Positions 34,557 through 46,158 of a stretch of DNA of 64,000 bases are shown here, in pieces. Source of the DNA: Betaproteobacteria bacterium (GTDB taxonomy: Bacteria; Pseudomonadota; Gammaproteobacteria; Burkholderiales; SG8-39); assembly GCA_947482825.1 (NCBI GenBank), contig CANKMT010000006.1:20656-84655 (forward strand), written 5' to 3'. Numbering within the stretch: the first letter of the stretch is position 1; each line of letters starts with the position of its first letter. The notes below the pieces were generated by a model. That model saw nothing but the letters and a program-made list of their open reading frames with translations. It did no database searches and had not been told where the DNA came from. The translations under genes were made by a program, and so were the position numbers.

Positions 34557-37500
34557 TCAACGCTTCGCGTAGGGCCGGAATACGGCGGCGCATGCGCCTG
34601 CCCGCGCCGCCGGCTCGCCGATCTCGGCATGACAACGCAGCAGCCTGAACACCGCCTTGGGCACGCTCTTATCCAGCTTTTCGGCATGGAAATCCCAAAG
34701 GCGCTTCGCGCCGGCCTTGTCGCCCGCGGCAAGGTACCCGGTGAGTCCGGCCATCCACAAGTATTCGCGGCTTTCGACATTGATTTCCGTTGGGTTCGCG
34801 AGCATCTGGCCGGCGATCTCCGCCATCCGGATCGCGTCGCGCAGCGCGACGGCGCGCAACAACTCGATCCACTGCTGCTGGTATTTGGCCAGGCCGGCGT
34901 AACAGGGTGCGTCCATGATGCGTTTCCAGACGAGGCCGGCCTGCTCGGGCGGAAGGACGGGGTTCAGAGTTTCGGCGACGCGCCATAGCGAATGAAGCCA
35001 TACGTCCTCCTCTCGCGCGTTGCGGCAGTCGAGCAGCCGCAGCTTGACCACTTCCAGGTCCTTCTGGAGCTGGGATGAAGTGCCGCGCGGGCCGGGCGCC
35101 CTCTCGGCCAGCAGGTAGTCCCGGATGTACGCCGCCTGGCGGGTCTTTTCGATGCGCTCGAAATCCGACGCCCCCTCGAACAACGGATTCACCGGGCGCT
35201 TGCCGCGTCGCGGCTCGAGCATTTCGAGCACCGGCACAGGCAGGACGCCAAGTGATACGACGTCGACTGCGCTCCTCTCCGTAAACCGGTAACGCGCCGC
35301 GTTGAGGTCGAGGATCGGGTAGTAGTCGGAGTTCGCGGGCATGCCGTAGGTCAGGAAGAGCGGTTCGAGCGTCTGCCGGTTGCCGATGTAGCGCGCATCG
35401 AGGTCGCCCTCGGAGAGCACGCGCATGTTGAAGAATTCGCGCGCAAGGCCCGGATGCTCGAAGGCTTTGGCAGTGAGCGGCAGGGCGAGCGGTTTGTCGC
35501 TCGCGACGATGAGGAGGTCGTGGTCGCTCGCCGCGAAGATCGCGTAGTGCGGGAAAGTGTTGCCGAGCGCGGCGAGCACCGAAGCGGCCAGCGAGGTGTC
35601 GATCTCGTACAGCTGGAACCACTGGACGAGCAGGCCGTCGGGGTTCAGGTGGGTGCGGATGCGGCGATAGAACTCTTCGGTGAACAGGCTCGACACCCCG
35701 CTGACCCACGGGTTGGAGGGCTCGGAAATGATGATGTCGTAGCGCCTGTTGTGCGTCGAGAAAAAACTCTTGGCGTCATCGATGATGATCTTTCCGCGCG
35801 GATCGGCGAATGCCGCCCCGTTTCTGGGCGAGAAGCCGCGGGAGGCTTCGGCCATCGCGGCTTCGATCTCGACCGTCTCGACCTGTTCGATTTGCAGGCT
35901 CTGGAGCAGCGTGTGCATGGTGAGCCCGGTGCCGATGCCGATCAGCGCTGCACTCTTGGCGTTGGGCTTGAGGACGAGCGGGATCGCGCCGGTCAGGACC
36001 ATGGTGATCTCGTCGCTGCCCGGGCCGCCGCCCGTCATCGTGATCGAGCCGTCGGACTTGCCGTTGGTGCGGATGCTGTAGGTGCCCGAGTAGTCGACCA
36101 GGTGCACCGTCGAGGTCTTGCCGTCCTTCTGGTAGAGGATCTTCGCGTTCTTCGAGCCTTCGAGGTCGCCGTGCCGGAAAACGCCCGCGGTCATCTTGTT
36201 GACGTCGAGCTCGAACGCGAGCGAGACCGGCAGGAAGAGGAGCACGCAAGCAACCGCCGCGCCGGCGAACTGGCGCCGGGCCGAAACGAAATACCACAGC
36301 AAGCCCAGGCCGAGCGCTGCGTCGACGAGGCTCCCCGCGATCAGCGACCCTTTGAGGCCGAGCATCGGCAGCCCGATGTGGACTGCGAAGAGGACGCCGG
36401 CGATCGCCCCGAGCGTATTGGCCGCGTAGACTTTGCCGATGGCGGATTCGCCGGCACCGCGGCGCAGCAGCGCGCCGGTGATCAGCGGAAGCGTCATGCC
36501 GGCGCAGATCGCCGCCGGGAGCATGACCAGTGCGGCAATCGCCTGACCGGAAAGATTGAAGAAGAGGTACCCGGCATCGGTGCGCGCCAGGCCCTTCATG
36601 AGGAATCCCATGAGCTCGAATGTCTGGTCGTAGACGAGCAGCGTGCAAAGCGCGAGCAGGCCCATGACCACCTGTACCCAGCCCAGCAGCCGTTCAGTGT
36701 TGGCTGCCGAGTCCACGAGGCGCCGCACGGCGAGACCACCAAGCGCAAGCCCCAGGATGAAGGTCGAAAGCATGAGTTCGAACGAGTGGGTCGATGAACC
36801 GAGCACGAGAGCGAGCATCCTGATCCAGCTGATCTCGTAGATGAACGAAGCGAGCCCGGTGGAGAAGGAAACCGCAAGCAGGGCAAGCACCACACCCTGA
36901 TCTCGCTGCGGTTCTTCCCGCATCGGTGCGACGTCGATCGGGCGCGCGAGCCACCAGACGATCGAAGCGAGAACCAGGTTGACCGCGCCGGCGAATCGCA
37001 GCGTGCCGGGGAGGCCGGCCCATTCGATGAGCACGAATCCGCTCACCAGCACGCCGACGGCCGCGCCCAGGCTGTTGGTGAAGTACAGCATCGCCACTGA
37101 CTCGCCGGAGGCAGCCGGGTGCGAGCGCACGAGCCCTCCGCTCATCAGCGGGAAGGTCATGCCAAGGAGGATCGACTGCGGCAGGATCAGCAGCACGCAG
37201 AGCGCCAGCTTGGCGGCAAGTGCGAGCGCGTCGGAGTCGAGCGCCGGCAATACGGTCGCGTAGGCGAACCCAGTCGAGGCGACGAAGACCTCGTGGAACC
37301 CAAGCGCGAGCAGGCCGACCATCGCCTCGACCGCCGCATAGCCCAGCAGCGGGTTTGCGATGCGCGTGGACCAGCGGCCCATGAGCGCGCTGCCCAGCGC
37401 AAGGCCGCCCATGAACACGATCAGCACCAGCGACTGCGCGTAGGCGGCATGCCCGAGGAACAGCTTGAGGTAGTGCGTCCAGATCGATTCGTAGATCAGG

Positions 37501-37583
37501 CCCGCGAAACCCGAAGCGGTGAAGAGCAGGTAAAACGCTGCGCGCCCGGGATTCTTTCCTCCGGGCAATGGGTCCTTGGGCAT
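34557..37583 (-). CDS. Fused membrane-transporter/spermidine synthase-like protein (about 1008 aa)
   Basis: N-terminal multi-TM ASGFAGLIYESIWTHYLKLFLGHAAYAQSLVLIVFMGGLALGS; C-terminal ALIGIGTGLTMHTLLQ...VETVEIEAAMAEASRGFSP...YDIIISEPSNPWVSGVSSLFTEEFYRRIRTHLNPDGLLVQWF. Confidence 0.85.
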   Translation of the reverse strand: MPKDPLPGGKNPGRAAFYLLFTASGFAGLIYESIWTHYLKLFLGHAAYAQSLVLIVFMGGLALGSALMGRWSTRIANPLLGYAAVEAMVGLLALGFHEVFVASTGFAYATVLPALDSDALALAAKLALCVLLILPQSILLGMTFPLMSGGLVRSHPAASGESVAMLYFTNSLGAAVGVLVSGFVLIEWAGLPGTLRFAGAVNLVLASIVWWLARPIDVAPMREEPQRDQGVVLALLAVSFSTGLASFIYEISWIRMLALVLGSSTHSFELMLSTFILGLALGGLAVRRLVDSAANTERLLGWVQVVMGLLALCTLLVYDQTFELMGFLMKGLARTDAGYLFFNLSGQAIAALVMLPAAICAGMTLPLITGALLRRGAGESAIGKVYAANTLGAIAGVLFAVHIGLPMLGLKGSLIAGSLVDAALGLGLLWYFVSARRQFAGAAVACVLLFLPVSLAFELDVNKMTAGVFRHGDLEGSKNAKILYQKDGKTSTVHLVDYSGTYSIRTNGKSDGSITMTGGGPGSDEITMVLTGAIPLVLKPNAKSAALIGIGTGLTMHTLLQSLQIEQVETVEIEAAMAEASRGFSPRNGAAFADPRGKIIIDDAKSFFSTHNRRYDIIISEPSNPWVSGVSSLFTEEFYRRIRTHLNPDGLLVQWFQLYEIDTSLAASVLAALGNTFPHYAIFAASDHDLLIVASDKPLALPLTAKAFEHPGLAREFFNMRVLSEGDLDARYIGNRQTLEPLFLTYGMPANSDYYPILDLNAARYRFTERSAVDVVSLGVLPVPVLEMLEPRRGKRPVNPLFEGASDFERIEKTRQAAYIRDYLLAERAPGPRGTSSQLQKDLEVVKLRLLDCRNAREEDVWLHSLWRVAETLNPVLPPEQAGLVWKRIMDAPCYAGLAKYQQQWIELLRAVALRDAIRMAEIAGQMLANPTEINVESREYLWMAGLTGYLAAGDKAGAKRLWDFHAEKLDKSVPKAVFRLLRCHAEIGEPAARAGACAAVFRPYAKR

Positions 37584-37591
37584 TTTTTCCT

Positions 37592-38497
37592 TCAGGTGGT
37601 CCAGCGCGCGAGAAGCGCATCGACTTCGGCGTGGGTCGGGGTGCCGCTGCGGCCGCCAAAGCGCGTGCATTTGAGGGCCGCGGTGGCGGAAGCAAATCGA
37701 GCGGCGGCCGTCGTGCCCAACTTGTGCGCGAGCGCATAGGCATACGCGCCATGGAAGACGTCCCCCGCGCCGAGCGTATCGACGACCGCGACGTCCGGCA
37801 CGCCGATACGATGCGCCCGTCCGTTGTCGTGCCACACGAAACCGCGTCCGCCTAGCGTGACGCCGGCGAAGCCGCCCGAGCGCGCTGCGATCGAAGCCAG
37901 GCGCTCGTCGTGCCCGAGGCCTTCGGTCGCAAGCATCAGGCCTTTTTCGGAGAAGATCGGGTGGCTGGCGAGCGGGGCGATTTCGGCGAGGATGGCCGCA
38001 GGCGCGATGTCGCCGTCGAACACCGAGGGAATACCCAGTTCGCGCGCCTTGCGCAGGACCTGGCGGGCCGCGGGCCACCAGCGGCAGTCCGCATGCACCA
38101 CGTCGAAGCCGGCAAGATCCTCCAGCGGCAGCGCTGGCTCTGCATCGAACGTGGCCGGATCGTAATACCCGCAGACCAGGCGCTCGCCCGCTTCGTCGAC
38201 CATGATCGCAGAAACGGCCGATCGTTGCGGCACGCGGATCACACCTGAGGTGCCGACCCGTTCGGCCGCGAGTTCGGCCAGGATGTCCGCGCCGCTGGCG
38301 TCCTCGCCGACCGGTCCCCAGAATTCGACCTCGCCGCCCAGCCTTGCGACGGCCACGGCCGCGTTCGCAGCCATGCCGCCGCTGATGCGCACGTACTGGG
38401 AGGCGCGGACCTTGGTCGCTTCGGTCGGGATCTTCGCAAGGCGAAAGACATGGTCGATCGTCGCCATGCCCACGCAAAGAATCCGCGGCGCGGGCAT
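37592..38497 (-). CDS. PfkB-family sugar kinase resembling sulfofructose kinase YihV
   Basis: ILCVGMATIDHVFRLAKIPTEATKV...HADCRWWPAARQVLRKARELGIPSVFDGDI...FSEKGL...VVDTLGAGDVFHGAYAYALA...ALKCTRFGGRSGTP. Confidence 0.82.
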   Translation of the reverse strand: MPAPRILCVGMATIDHVFRLAKIPTEATKVRASQYVRISGGMAANAAVAVARLGGEVEFWGPVGEDASGADILAELAAERVGTSGVIRVPQRSAVSAIMVDEAGERLVCGYYDPATFDAEPALPLEDLAGFDVVHADCRWWPAARQVLRKARELGIPSVFDGDIAPAAILAEIAPLASHPIFSEKGLMLATEGLGHDERLASIAARSGGFAGVTLGGRGFVWHDNGRAHRIGVPDVAVVDTLGAGDVFHGAYAYALAHKLGTTAAARFASATAALKCTRFGGRSGTPTHAEVDALLARWTT

Positions 38498-38528
38498 CAG
38501 GGAAGGATGTCGAGGCGCGCGGTCATCG

Positions 38529-38780
38529 TTAGCGAGAGAGTGCGAACAACGAGATCTGCGGAACGAACCCGATGAGCGCGGAAATCAGGATCATCGCAAA
38601 CACGAACGGTGCTGCCTCGCGCGCGATTGCGCCAACCGGCGTTCGCGTGAGGCCCGACATCGCGAACAGGTTGAGCCCGAACGGGGGCGTGACGAATCCC
38701 AGGCCCAGCGTCGTGATCATGAATCGCGCCGATGTCCCAAGCATCGCCGGAAAGTCCGCCGCACGGCGTTCGGAGCTCAT
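38529..38780 (-). pseudogene. C-terminal fragment of a TRAP transporter large permease (DctM-like)
   Basis: LGLGFVTPPFGLNLFAMSGLTRTPVGAIAREAAPFVFAMILISALIGFVPQISL; only the last ~60 residues remain. Confidence 0.75.
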
Positions 38781-39778
38781 GGCCGCAGCACGATCTTCGC
38801 CGCCGCCGCGCGACCGGCATGCAGGTCACGGAAGGCGGCCGCGCCCTCTGCCAGCGGGCGTTCCTCGACCCAGGCCAGGTCTCCGAATGCACCCTGGTAG
38901 AGGGCCTGGACCGCGGCCCGCAGGTCGGCGGTCGTGTAGGTATAGGTGCCGACCAGCGTGATCTCGGCGAGCGTGAGCTTGCGCATGTCGATTTCGCTGG
39001 CCCAGTCCATGAGGCCGATGTGCATCACCACGCCGCCCGGCTTGACCGCGGCGAGGGCAGCGTTGCGCGTTGCCTTCCCGCCGACCGCGTCGATGACGAG
39101 GTCCATGCTGTTTTCCGCCGGCGCGCCGGCCCGGTCCGCTGCAGCGGGGTCGAACACGGATACGCCTGCCGCCTTCCTTACCGATTCGCGCCGCAGCGCA
39201 TTCGTTTCGCCAACGCTGACCGCCCTGCATCCGTAACTTCTGAGGAGGAGGGCGGTGAGCATCCCGATGGCGCCACCGCCGATGACGAGCGTTCGGCATT
39301 CGGGCAAGGGGCGCGTGAGCGAGCGTGCTGCGACATTGATGGCGTGCAACGCAGTGGCCGCAGGTTCGGTCAGGGCCGCCGCGACCTCGGTCATGTCCTG
39401 GGGAATGTCGATCACGCTTGCGGCGGCGGTCGTCATGAATTCGGCAAAGCCGCCGGCGCGCGTCATGCCGATCATCGTGCGGTTGGCGCACAGGTTGTTG
39501 CGTCCCTGGAAGCAGAACTCGCAGGTCCCGCATGTGATCAGTGGATTGACCGTGGCCCGACGGCCCTTTCCCGGTCCTTCGAGGATGCGGCCGACCAGTT
39601 CGTGGCCGAGGATCAGCGGCGGATTGCGGCGAGGATCGTGGCCGTGATAGGCGTGCATGTCCGAACCGCAGATGCCGACCGCGTCGATCTTCATGAGCAC
39701 TTCGCCCGCGGCGATCCGGGGCTCGGGCTCTTCGCGCCAGGTGACTTCGTTCGGGGCGGTATAGACGAGGGCTTTCAT
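38777..39778 (-). CDS. Zinc-dependent alcohol/polyol dehydrogenase (MDR family)
   Basis: VGICGSDMHAYHGHDPRRNPPLILGHELVGRI...CGTCEFCFQGRNNLCANRTMIGM. Confidence 0.88.
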   Translation of the reverse strand: MKALVYTAPNEVTWREEPEPRIAAGEVLMKIDAVGICGSDMHAYHGHDPRRNPPLILGHELVGRILEGPGKGRRATVNPLITCGTCEFCFQGRNNLCANRTMIGMTRAGGFAEFMTTAAASVIDIPQDMTEVAAALTEPAATALHAINVAARSLTRPLPECRTLVIGGGAIGMLTALLLRSYGCRAVSVGETNALRRESVRKAAGVSVFDPAAADRAGAPAENSMDLVIDAVGGKATRNAALAAVKPGGVVMHIGLMDWASEIDMRKLTLAEITLVGTYTYTTADLRAAVQALYQGAFGDLAWVEERPLAEGAAAFRDLHAGRAAAAKIVLRP

Positions 39779-39782
39779 CGGG

Positions 39783-40558
39783 TCATCCTGCAGAGAACCC
39801 GCCATCGACAAAGAGCGTCTGGCCGGTGACATAGTCGGAAGCGTGGCTGGCAAGGAAGACGGCCGCGCCGCGCAGATCCGGCAACTGGCCGTTGCGCCCG
39901 ATCATGGTGCGATCGGCCATCGCTTGCCAGCGCACCGGGTCGCTGGTGACCGGCAAAGTGAGCGGCGTGGCGAAGAATCCGGGCCCGATGGCGTTGGTGT
40001 TCACGCCGTGCCGGGACCATGCCTCGGCCTGCGCGCGGGTGAGTTGCAGGATGCCGCCTTTGGATGCGCCGTACGGACCGCTATTGCCGAACGCGCGCAC
40101 CGACTGCATCGACGCGATGTTGATGATCTTGCCCCAGCCCTTGGCGATCATTGCGGGCGCGAGTTTTTGCGCGAGGAAGAAGGGCGCATCGAGGTTTATT
40201 TTCAGCGTCGTGTCCCAATCTTGTTCCGTGATTTCGAGCATGGGGCGGCGAATGTTGACGCCGGCGGCCGAGACGAGGATGTCGGGCGCGCCGAAGAACG
40301 ACGGCGCCTTCTGCGCGCAGGCATCGATTGCGCTGCGGTCGGTGAGGTCGCAGGGGATCGTCGCCGCGCGCCCGCCCTTGGCTTCGATCGATTGCTTTGC
40401 TGCGTCGAGTTCCGCAGCCCGACGGGCGACAAGGACGACCGCCGCCCCGGCTTCGGCGAGTGCATCGGCGATCTCGCCACCGATGCCGGAATTCGCGCCG
40501 GTGACCAGCGCCACCTTGCCGGCGAGGTTGAACAGCTCGCAGATCGGCTTGGCGTTCA

Positions 40559-40559
<1 letters not shown>
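39783..40559 (-). CDS. Short-chain dehydrogenase/reductase
   Basis: LAGKVALVTGANSGIGGEIADALAEAGAAVVLVARR...SMQSVRAFGNSGPYGASKGGILQLTRAQAEAWSRHGVNTNAIGPGFFATPL. Confidence 0.9.
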
Positions 40560-40864
<305 letters not shown>

Positions 40865-40928
40865 TCAGGCTATCCAGCCGGCATAGCCCCGTCAATATGC
40901 GCCGCAGCCGCGAATCGCAAGGCCGGCA

Positions 40929-42065
40929 GTGATCGGTTCATCCACTACGCGGATTGCCGCATTCTACTTCGCGTATTTCAGTTACCTGGGGGCCTACGCG
41001 CCCTACTTCACGCTCTATCTCGCGGGCGAGGGCTTTGCAGCCGGGGAGATCGCGACGATCCAGGCGCTTCCGCAATTCGTGCGGATTTTCGCGCCGATGG
41101 CCTGGGGGTGGCTGTCCGATGCGACCGGATCGCGGCGGGGAGTGGTGGCGCTCTCCTGCGGGCTCACCACATTGGCGATCGGCGTGCTGTTCTTCGTCTC
41201 GGGGTACTTCCAGACGGCGCTGACGGTCGCCGCCATCGGATTGTGTTCGGCTGCAGTGCTTTCGATCGTCGATGCGCTGACGTTCTCGGTCCTTGGCGCG
41301 CGCACCGACCGTTACGGCCCGATCCGCCTGTGGGGCTCGGTAGGTTTCATTTTCGCGGTGCTGGCCACCGGGGTCCTTCTGGACTTTGCGCCGGTGGGAC
41401 GGCTCATCTGGGTGCTGTTCGGGCTCTGCCTGGCAACCCTTGTGGTTTCCCTCGGCCTGCCCTCGCCCCCGGTCGAGCATTCGGTGCATGCCAAGGGAAG
41501 CCTCGGCTCGATCCTGAAACGCCCGGAGGTCGTTGCGTTTTTTGCAGCCTGCACTTTCATGACCGTTGCTCACGGGGCGCTCTACGTCTTTTATTCGATC
41601 TACCTCGTCGAGCACGGGTACTCCAAGACCCTGGTCGGGCTGATGTGGATGCTCGGCGTGCTTGCGGAAATCATCGTGTTCATCGCGATGCCTTCGCTGA
41701 TCCGGCGTTTCAGCCTGAAGGCGATCCTGCTGGCAAGCCTCCTGGCCGCCGGCGTGCGATTCGCCGCCATCGGCTGGGGGGTCGAGTGGCTTGCGATACT
41801 CGTCATCGCCCAGTTGCTGCATGCGGCCACCTTCGGTTCCTTTCACGCCGCCTCGATCGCGGCAGTGCACCGCCTGTTCGCCGGCCCCCTCCAGGTCCGC
41901 GGACAGGCGCTCTACATGAGCATCTGCTATGGATTGGGCGGAATGGTGGGCACGCTGCTCGCTGGCGCCACCTGGGAGTCTCTTGGCGCTTCCCTTACAT
42001 TCGGGGTCAGCGCGCTCTTCGGCCTGCTCGGGGCGGGGCTGGTGGCATGGCGCGTGAAGGTCTAG
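40929..42065 (+). CDS. MFS transporter, HcaT/phenylpropionate permease-like
   Basis: AAFYFAYFSYLGAYAPYFTLYLAGEGFAAGEIATIQALPQFVRIFAPMAWGWLSDATGSRRGV...YGPIRLWGSVGFI. Confidence 0.88.
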   Translation: MIGSSTTRIAAFYFAYFSYLGAYAPYFTLYLAGEGFAAGEIATIQALPQFVRIFAPMAWGWLSDATGSRRGVVALSCGLTTLAIGVLFFVSGYFQTALTVAAIGLCSAAVLSIVDALTFSVLGARTDRYGPIRLWGSVGFIFAVLATGVLLDFAPVGRLIWVLFGLCLATLVVSLGLPSPPVEHSVHAKGSLGSILKRPEVVAFFAACTFMTVAHGALYVFYSIYLVEHGYSKTLVGLMWMLGVLAEIIVFIAMPSLIRRFSLKAILLASLLAAGVRFAAIGWGVEWLAILVIAQLLHAATFGSFHAASIAAVHRLFAGPLQVRGQALYMSICYGLGGMVGTLLAGATWESLGASLTFGVSALFGLLGAGLVAWRVKV

Positions 42066-42091
42066 CGCCGCGCTAAACTTATGCTTGGGAG

Positions 42092-42904
42092 ATGGCGATG
42101 AAGAATTTCGGGATTGCAGTCCTTGTACTGGCGCTTGCCGGATGCCAGAACGTGCAGACGACGCAGCCTGGCGCGGTCGGCATCGACCGTTCCCAGTCCA
42201 TGCTGGTGTCGTCCAAGCAGATCAACGACAGCGCGAAGAAGGCCTATGCCGAGACCATGCAGCAGGCCGCGCAGAAGGGCCTGCTGAACCGCGACGCGGC
42301 ACAGACGGCGCGCGTGCGCGCCGTGGCCGCGCGCCTGATCGGCCAGACCGGCGCCTTTCGGACGGACGCGCCCGGTTGGCAGTGGGAGGTCAACGTGGTG
42401 ACTGCCAAGGAGGTCAATGCGTGGTGCATGCCCGGCGGCAAGATTGCCGTGTACACGGGGATCCTCGACGGGCTGAAACTGACCGACGAGGAGCTCGCCG
42501 CGGTCATGGGCCATGAAATCGCGCATGCGTTGCGCGAGCATGGGCGCGAGCGCGCCTCGCAGGCCATGGCGCAGGGGTTGCTGATCGGCGTGCTCGGCGC
42601 GGTGGCGGGTTTGTCCGGGACGGCGCAGGACCTGTCCAGGACCGTGCTCGACCTGACCTTCAACCTGCCGAACTCGCGCCAGGACGAGACCGAGGCCGAC
42701 AGGATCGGTGTCGAGCTCGCCGCGCGTGCCGGTTTCGATCCGCGAGCAGCGGTCACGTTGTGGCAGAAGATGGACCAGAAGGGCGGCGGGTCCTCTCCCG
42801 AATTCCTTTCAACGCACCCGGCCGGACAGACCCGGATCGCGGACCTGCGGGTGGTGTCTGAAAAGGTCATGCCGCTCTACGAGAAGGCGCGCCCAGTGCG
42901 CTGA
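42092..42904 (+). CDS. M48-family metalloprotease, lipoprotein
   Basis: Lipobox [24 protein letters not shown] zinc motif; [23 protein letters not shown]. Confidence 0.92.
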   Translation: MAMKNFGIAVLVLALAGCQNVQTTQPGAVGIDRSQSMLVSSKQINDSAKKAYAETMQQAAQKGLLNRDAAQTARVRAVAARLIGQTGAFRTDAPGWQWEVNVVTAKEVNAWCMPGGKIAVYTGILDGLKLTDEELAAVMGHEIAHALREHGRERASQAMAQGLLIGVLGAVAGLSGTAQDLSRTVLDLTFNLPNSRQDETEADRIGVELAARAGFDPRAAVTLWQKMDQKGGGSSPEFLSTHPAGQTRIADLRVVSEKVMPLYEKARPVR

Positions 42905-43002
42905 AATCATGGCGCATTTGGTCGCCCGCGGCCTATTGGAAGCGGCCTGCCTGTGCCATAATCCATGGTTCTGCCGCGCGCGTTTCGCGACATGGAATGA
43001 AA

Positions 43003-44418
43003 ATGGCACAGACACTCTACGACAAGCTCTGGGACAGCCACGTGGTGCACGTCGAGGAAGACGGCACCGCGTTGCTTTACATCGATCGCCACCTGGTGCA
43101 TGAAGTCACCAGCCCGCAGGCCTATGACGGCCTGAAGCTGGCCGGCCGCAAGCCGTGGCGTATCTCGTCGGTCGTTGCGACGGCAGACCACAACACGCCC
43201 ACCACCGGCTGGGACAAGGGCATCGAGGGCATCGCAGACCCGATCGCCCGCCTGCAACTCGAGACGCTCGACGCAAACATGCGCGAGTACGGCGCCAAGG
43301 TGTATTTCCCTTTCCGCGACAAGCGCATGGGAATCGTGCACGTGATCGGGCCGGAGCAGGGCGCGACGCTGCCCGGGATGACGGTGGTCTGCGGCGACTC
43401 CCACACCAGCACGCACGGCGCCTTCGGCTGCCTGGCGCACGGCATTGGCACCTCGGAAGTCGAGCATGTGCTCGCCACGCAGTGCCTCGTGCAGAAGAAA
43501 ATGAAGAACATGCGCGTCACCGTCGAGGGTGTCCTGCCGGGTGGCGTGACCGGCAAGGACATCGTTCTTGCCGTGATCGGCAGGATCGGCACGGCCGGCG
43601 GCACGGGTTCGGCGATCGAGTTCGCGGGCTCGGCCATCCGCGCGCTGTCGATGGAAGGCCGCATGACGGTCTGCAACATGGCGATCGAGGCCGGCGCACG
43701 GGCCGGCATGGTCGCAGTGGACGAAACCACCATCGAATACCTGAAGGGCCGCCCGTTTTCCCCGAGCGGTCCCGAGTGGGACCAGGCGGTCGTCTACTGG
43801 CGCACGTTGAAGAGCGACCCGGGCGCGAAGTTCGACCGCGAGGTCACGCTGAATGCGAGCGAGATCATCCCGCAGGTGACCTGGGGCACCTCGCCGGAGA
43901 TGGTCGTGCCGGTGGATGGCGCGGTGCCCGACCCGGAAAAGGAAAAAGATCCGACCCGACGCGAAGGCATGGAGCGCGCGCTGGTCTACATGGGCCTCAA
44001 GCCGAAGACGCTGATCCAGGACATCCTGCTCGACAAGGTGTTCATCGGGTCGTGCACCAACTCGCGCATTGAGGACCTGCGAGCGGCCGCGGCGGTGGCC
44101 AAGGGCAAGCAGGTTGCCTCGAACATCAAGGTCGCGATGGTAGTACCGGGCTCGGGCCTGGTGAAGGCGCAGGCCGAGAAAGAGGGTCTGGACAAGGTGT
44201 TCCGCGATGCCGGTTTCGAATGGCGCGAACCGGGCTGTTCGATGTGCCTGGCGATGAACGCGGATCGCCTCGATCCGGGTGAGCGCTGCGCATCGACCTC
44301 GAACCGCAATTTCGAAGGGCGCCAGGGCGACGGCGGCCGCACGCACCTCGTTTCCCCCGCCATGGCCGCGGCTGCGGCGATCGCGGGGCATTTCGTCGAC
44401 GTAAGGCAGTGGCGATAG
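43003..44418 (+). CDS. leuC: 3-isopropylmalate dehydratase large subunit
   Basis: [41 protein letters not shown]...[20 protein letters not shown]. Confidence 0.98.
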   Translation: MAQTLYDKLWDSHVVHVEEDGTALLYIDRHLVHEVTSPQAYDGLKLAGRKPWRISSVVATADHNTPTTGWDKGIEGIADPIARLQLETLDANMREYGAKVYFPFRDKRMGIVHVIGPEQGATLPGMTVVCGDSHTSTHGAFGCLAHGIGTSEVEHVLATQCLVQKKMKNMRVTVEGVLPGGVTGKDIVLAVIGRIGTAGGTGSAIEFAGSAIRALSMEGRMTVCNMAIEAGARAGMVAVDETTIEYLKGRPFSPSGPEWDQAVVYWRTLKSDPGAKFDREVTLNASEIIPQVTWGTSPEMVVPVDGAVPDPEKEKDPTRREGMERALVYMGLKPKTLIQDILLDKVFIGSCTNSRIEDLRAAAAVAKGKQVASNIKVAMVVPGSGLVKAQAEKEGLDKVFRDAGFEWREPGCSMCLAMNADRLDPGERCASTSNRNFEGRQGDGGRTHLVSPAMAAAAAIAGHFVDVRQWR

Positions 44419-44422
44419 GGCT

Positions 44423-45064
44423 ATGGAAAAATTCACCGTACTGACAGGGTTGGTTGCGCCCATGGACCGCGCCAACGTCGACACCGACGCGATCATTCCC
44501 AAGCAGTTCCTCAAGTCGATCAAGCGCACCGGCTATGGGCCGAACCTGTTCGATGCATGGCGGTATCGCGACCATGGTGAGCCGGGCATGGACAATTCCG
44601 TTCGCCCGCTAAACGAGGAATTCGTCCTCAACCAGCCGCGGTACAAGGGCGCCCAGATCCTGATCGCACGCAAGAATTTCGGCTGTGGCAGCTCGCGCGA
44701 GCACGCGCCGTGGGCGCTGCAGGATTTCGGTTTTCGGTGCGTGATCGCGCCGTCGTTCGGCGACATTTTCTACATAAACAGCTTCAAGAACGGTTTCCTG
44801 CCGGTCCTCCTCGCGGAATCCGAGGTGGACAAGCTGTTTTATGAGGCCGCTTCCTTCCCCGGGTTCAAGCTTGTGGTCGACCTCGACGCCCAGAGCGTCG
44901 CCACGACCACGGGGAGCCTTTCGTTCCGATTCGAGATCGAAGGCTTCCAGAAATATTGCCTCTTCAACGGGCTCGACGAGATCGGCCTCACCCTGCGCCA
45001 CTCCGAAAAGATCCGCGCGTTCGAGGCCATCCGCACGCAGCAGTTCCCCTGGTTCTTCCGCTAG
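44423..45064 (+). CDS. leuD: 3-isopropylmalate dehydratase small subunit
   Basis: [30 protein letters not shown]...[15 protein letters not shown]. Confidence 0.98.
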   Translation: MEKFTVLTGLVAPMDRANVDTDAIIPKQFLKSIKRTGYGPNLFDAWRYRDHGEPGMDNSVRPLNEEFVLNQPRYKGAQILIARKNFGCGSSREHAPWALQDFGFRCVIAPSFGDIFYINSFKNGFLPVLLAESEVDKLFYEAASFPGFKLVVDLDAQSVATTTGSLSFRFEIEGFQKYCLFNGLDEIGLTLRHSEKIRAFEAIRTQQFPWFFR

Positions 45065-45084
45065 GGCGACATGAAAGTCCGACC

Positions 45085-46140
45085 ATGAAGATCGCAGTCC
45101 TCCCCGGCGATGGCATCGGCGCTGAAATCGTTGCGCAGGCCCTGCGCGTGCTCGAGCGTCTTGAGTTGCCGCTGGAAACCGAAGAGGCGCCGGTCGGCGG
45201 CGCGGGCTATGACGCCTCCGGCGATCCGCTCCCGGAGGCAACACTTAAGCTGGCGAAGGACGCGGATGCGATCCTGTTCGGCGCGGTCGGCGGTTGGCAA
45301 TACGACAAGCTTCCGCGCGCGAAGCGACCCGAGCAGGCGATCCTGGGTCTAAGGAAGCACCTCGGCCTTTTTGCCAACCTGCGCCCCGCGCAGGTTTACG
45401 CGGAACTGGCCGGCGCATCGGCGCTCAAGGCCGAGGTCGTCGCCGGCCTCGACATCCTCATCATCCGCGAGTTGACCGGCGACATCTATTTCGGCCAGCC
45501 GCGCGGCATCCGCAAGCGTGACGACGGCGAACGCGAAGGGTTCGACACGATGCTTTACTCGGAGGGCGAGATCCGCCGGATCGCGCATGTCGGCTTCAAG
45601 GCCGCGCTGAAACGGGGGCGCAAGCTGTGCTCGGTGGACAAGGCCAATGTGCTCGAGACATCGCAACTCTGGCGCGATGTCGTGACCGAAGTCGGCAAGC
45701 AATACCCGGACGTTGAGCTGTCCCACATGTACGTGGACAACTGCGCAATGCAGCTGGTGAGGACGCCAAAGCAGTTCGACGTCGTCGTGACCGGCAACAT
45801 GTTCGGCGATATTCTTTCGGACGAGGCGTCGATGCTTACGGGGTCGATCGGAATGCTGCCTTCGGCGTCGCTCGATGCGAACAACAAGGGGCTGTATGAG
45901 CCGATCCACGGGTCAGCGCCGGATATCGCGGGAAAGGACATCGCGAACCCGCTCGCCACGATCCTGTCGGCGGCCATGATGATGCGTTACTCGTTGCAGC
46001 AGCCGGCCGCCGCCGACCGGATCGAGGCGGCGGTGAAGAAGGTGCTGAAGGAGGGTTATCGCACGGCGGACATTGCCGAAAGCGGTGCGAAGCAGGTGGG
46101 CACGCAGGCGATGGGCGCAGCCGTGGTGGCCGCGCTCTAG
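45085..46140 (+). CDS. leuB: 3-isopropylmalate dehydrogenase
   Basis: [23 protein letters not shown]...[26 protein letters not shown]. Confidence 0.98.
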   Translation: MKIAVLPGDGIGAEIVAQALRVLERLELPLETEEAPVGGAGYDASGDPLPEATLKLAKDADAILFGAVGGWQYDKLPRAKRPEQAILGLRKHLGLFANLRPAQVYAELAGASALKAEVVAGLDILIIRELTGDIYFGQPRGIRKRDDGEREGFDTMLYSEGEIRRIAHVGFKAALKRGRKLCSVDKANVLETSQLWRDVVTEVGKQYPDVELSHMYVDNCAMQLVRTPKQFDVVVTGNMFGDILSDEASMLTGSIGMLPSASLDANNKGLYEPIHGSAPDIAGKDIANPLATILSAAMMMRYSLQQPAAADRIEAAVKKVLKEGYRTADIAESGAKQVGTQAMGAAVVAAL

Positions 46141-46158
46141 TGTCCCGGAGGAAGGATC

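Noticed and set aside
34557-38477. Single 1306-aa ORF including a 298-aa N-terminal extension
   Set aside because: The extension overlaps the PfkB kinase in another frame on the same strand and reads as low-complexity Arg/Gly-rich; the transporter domain starts cleanly at 37583.
42907-44529. 540-aa antisense ORF opposite leuC
   Set aside because: Shadow ORF of high-GC coding DNA with His/Arg/Val-rich composition; leuC on + is unmistakable.
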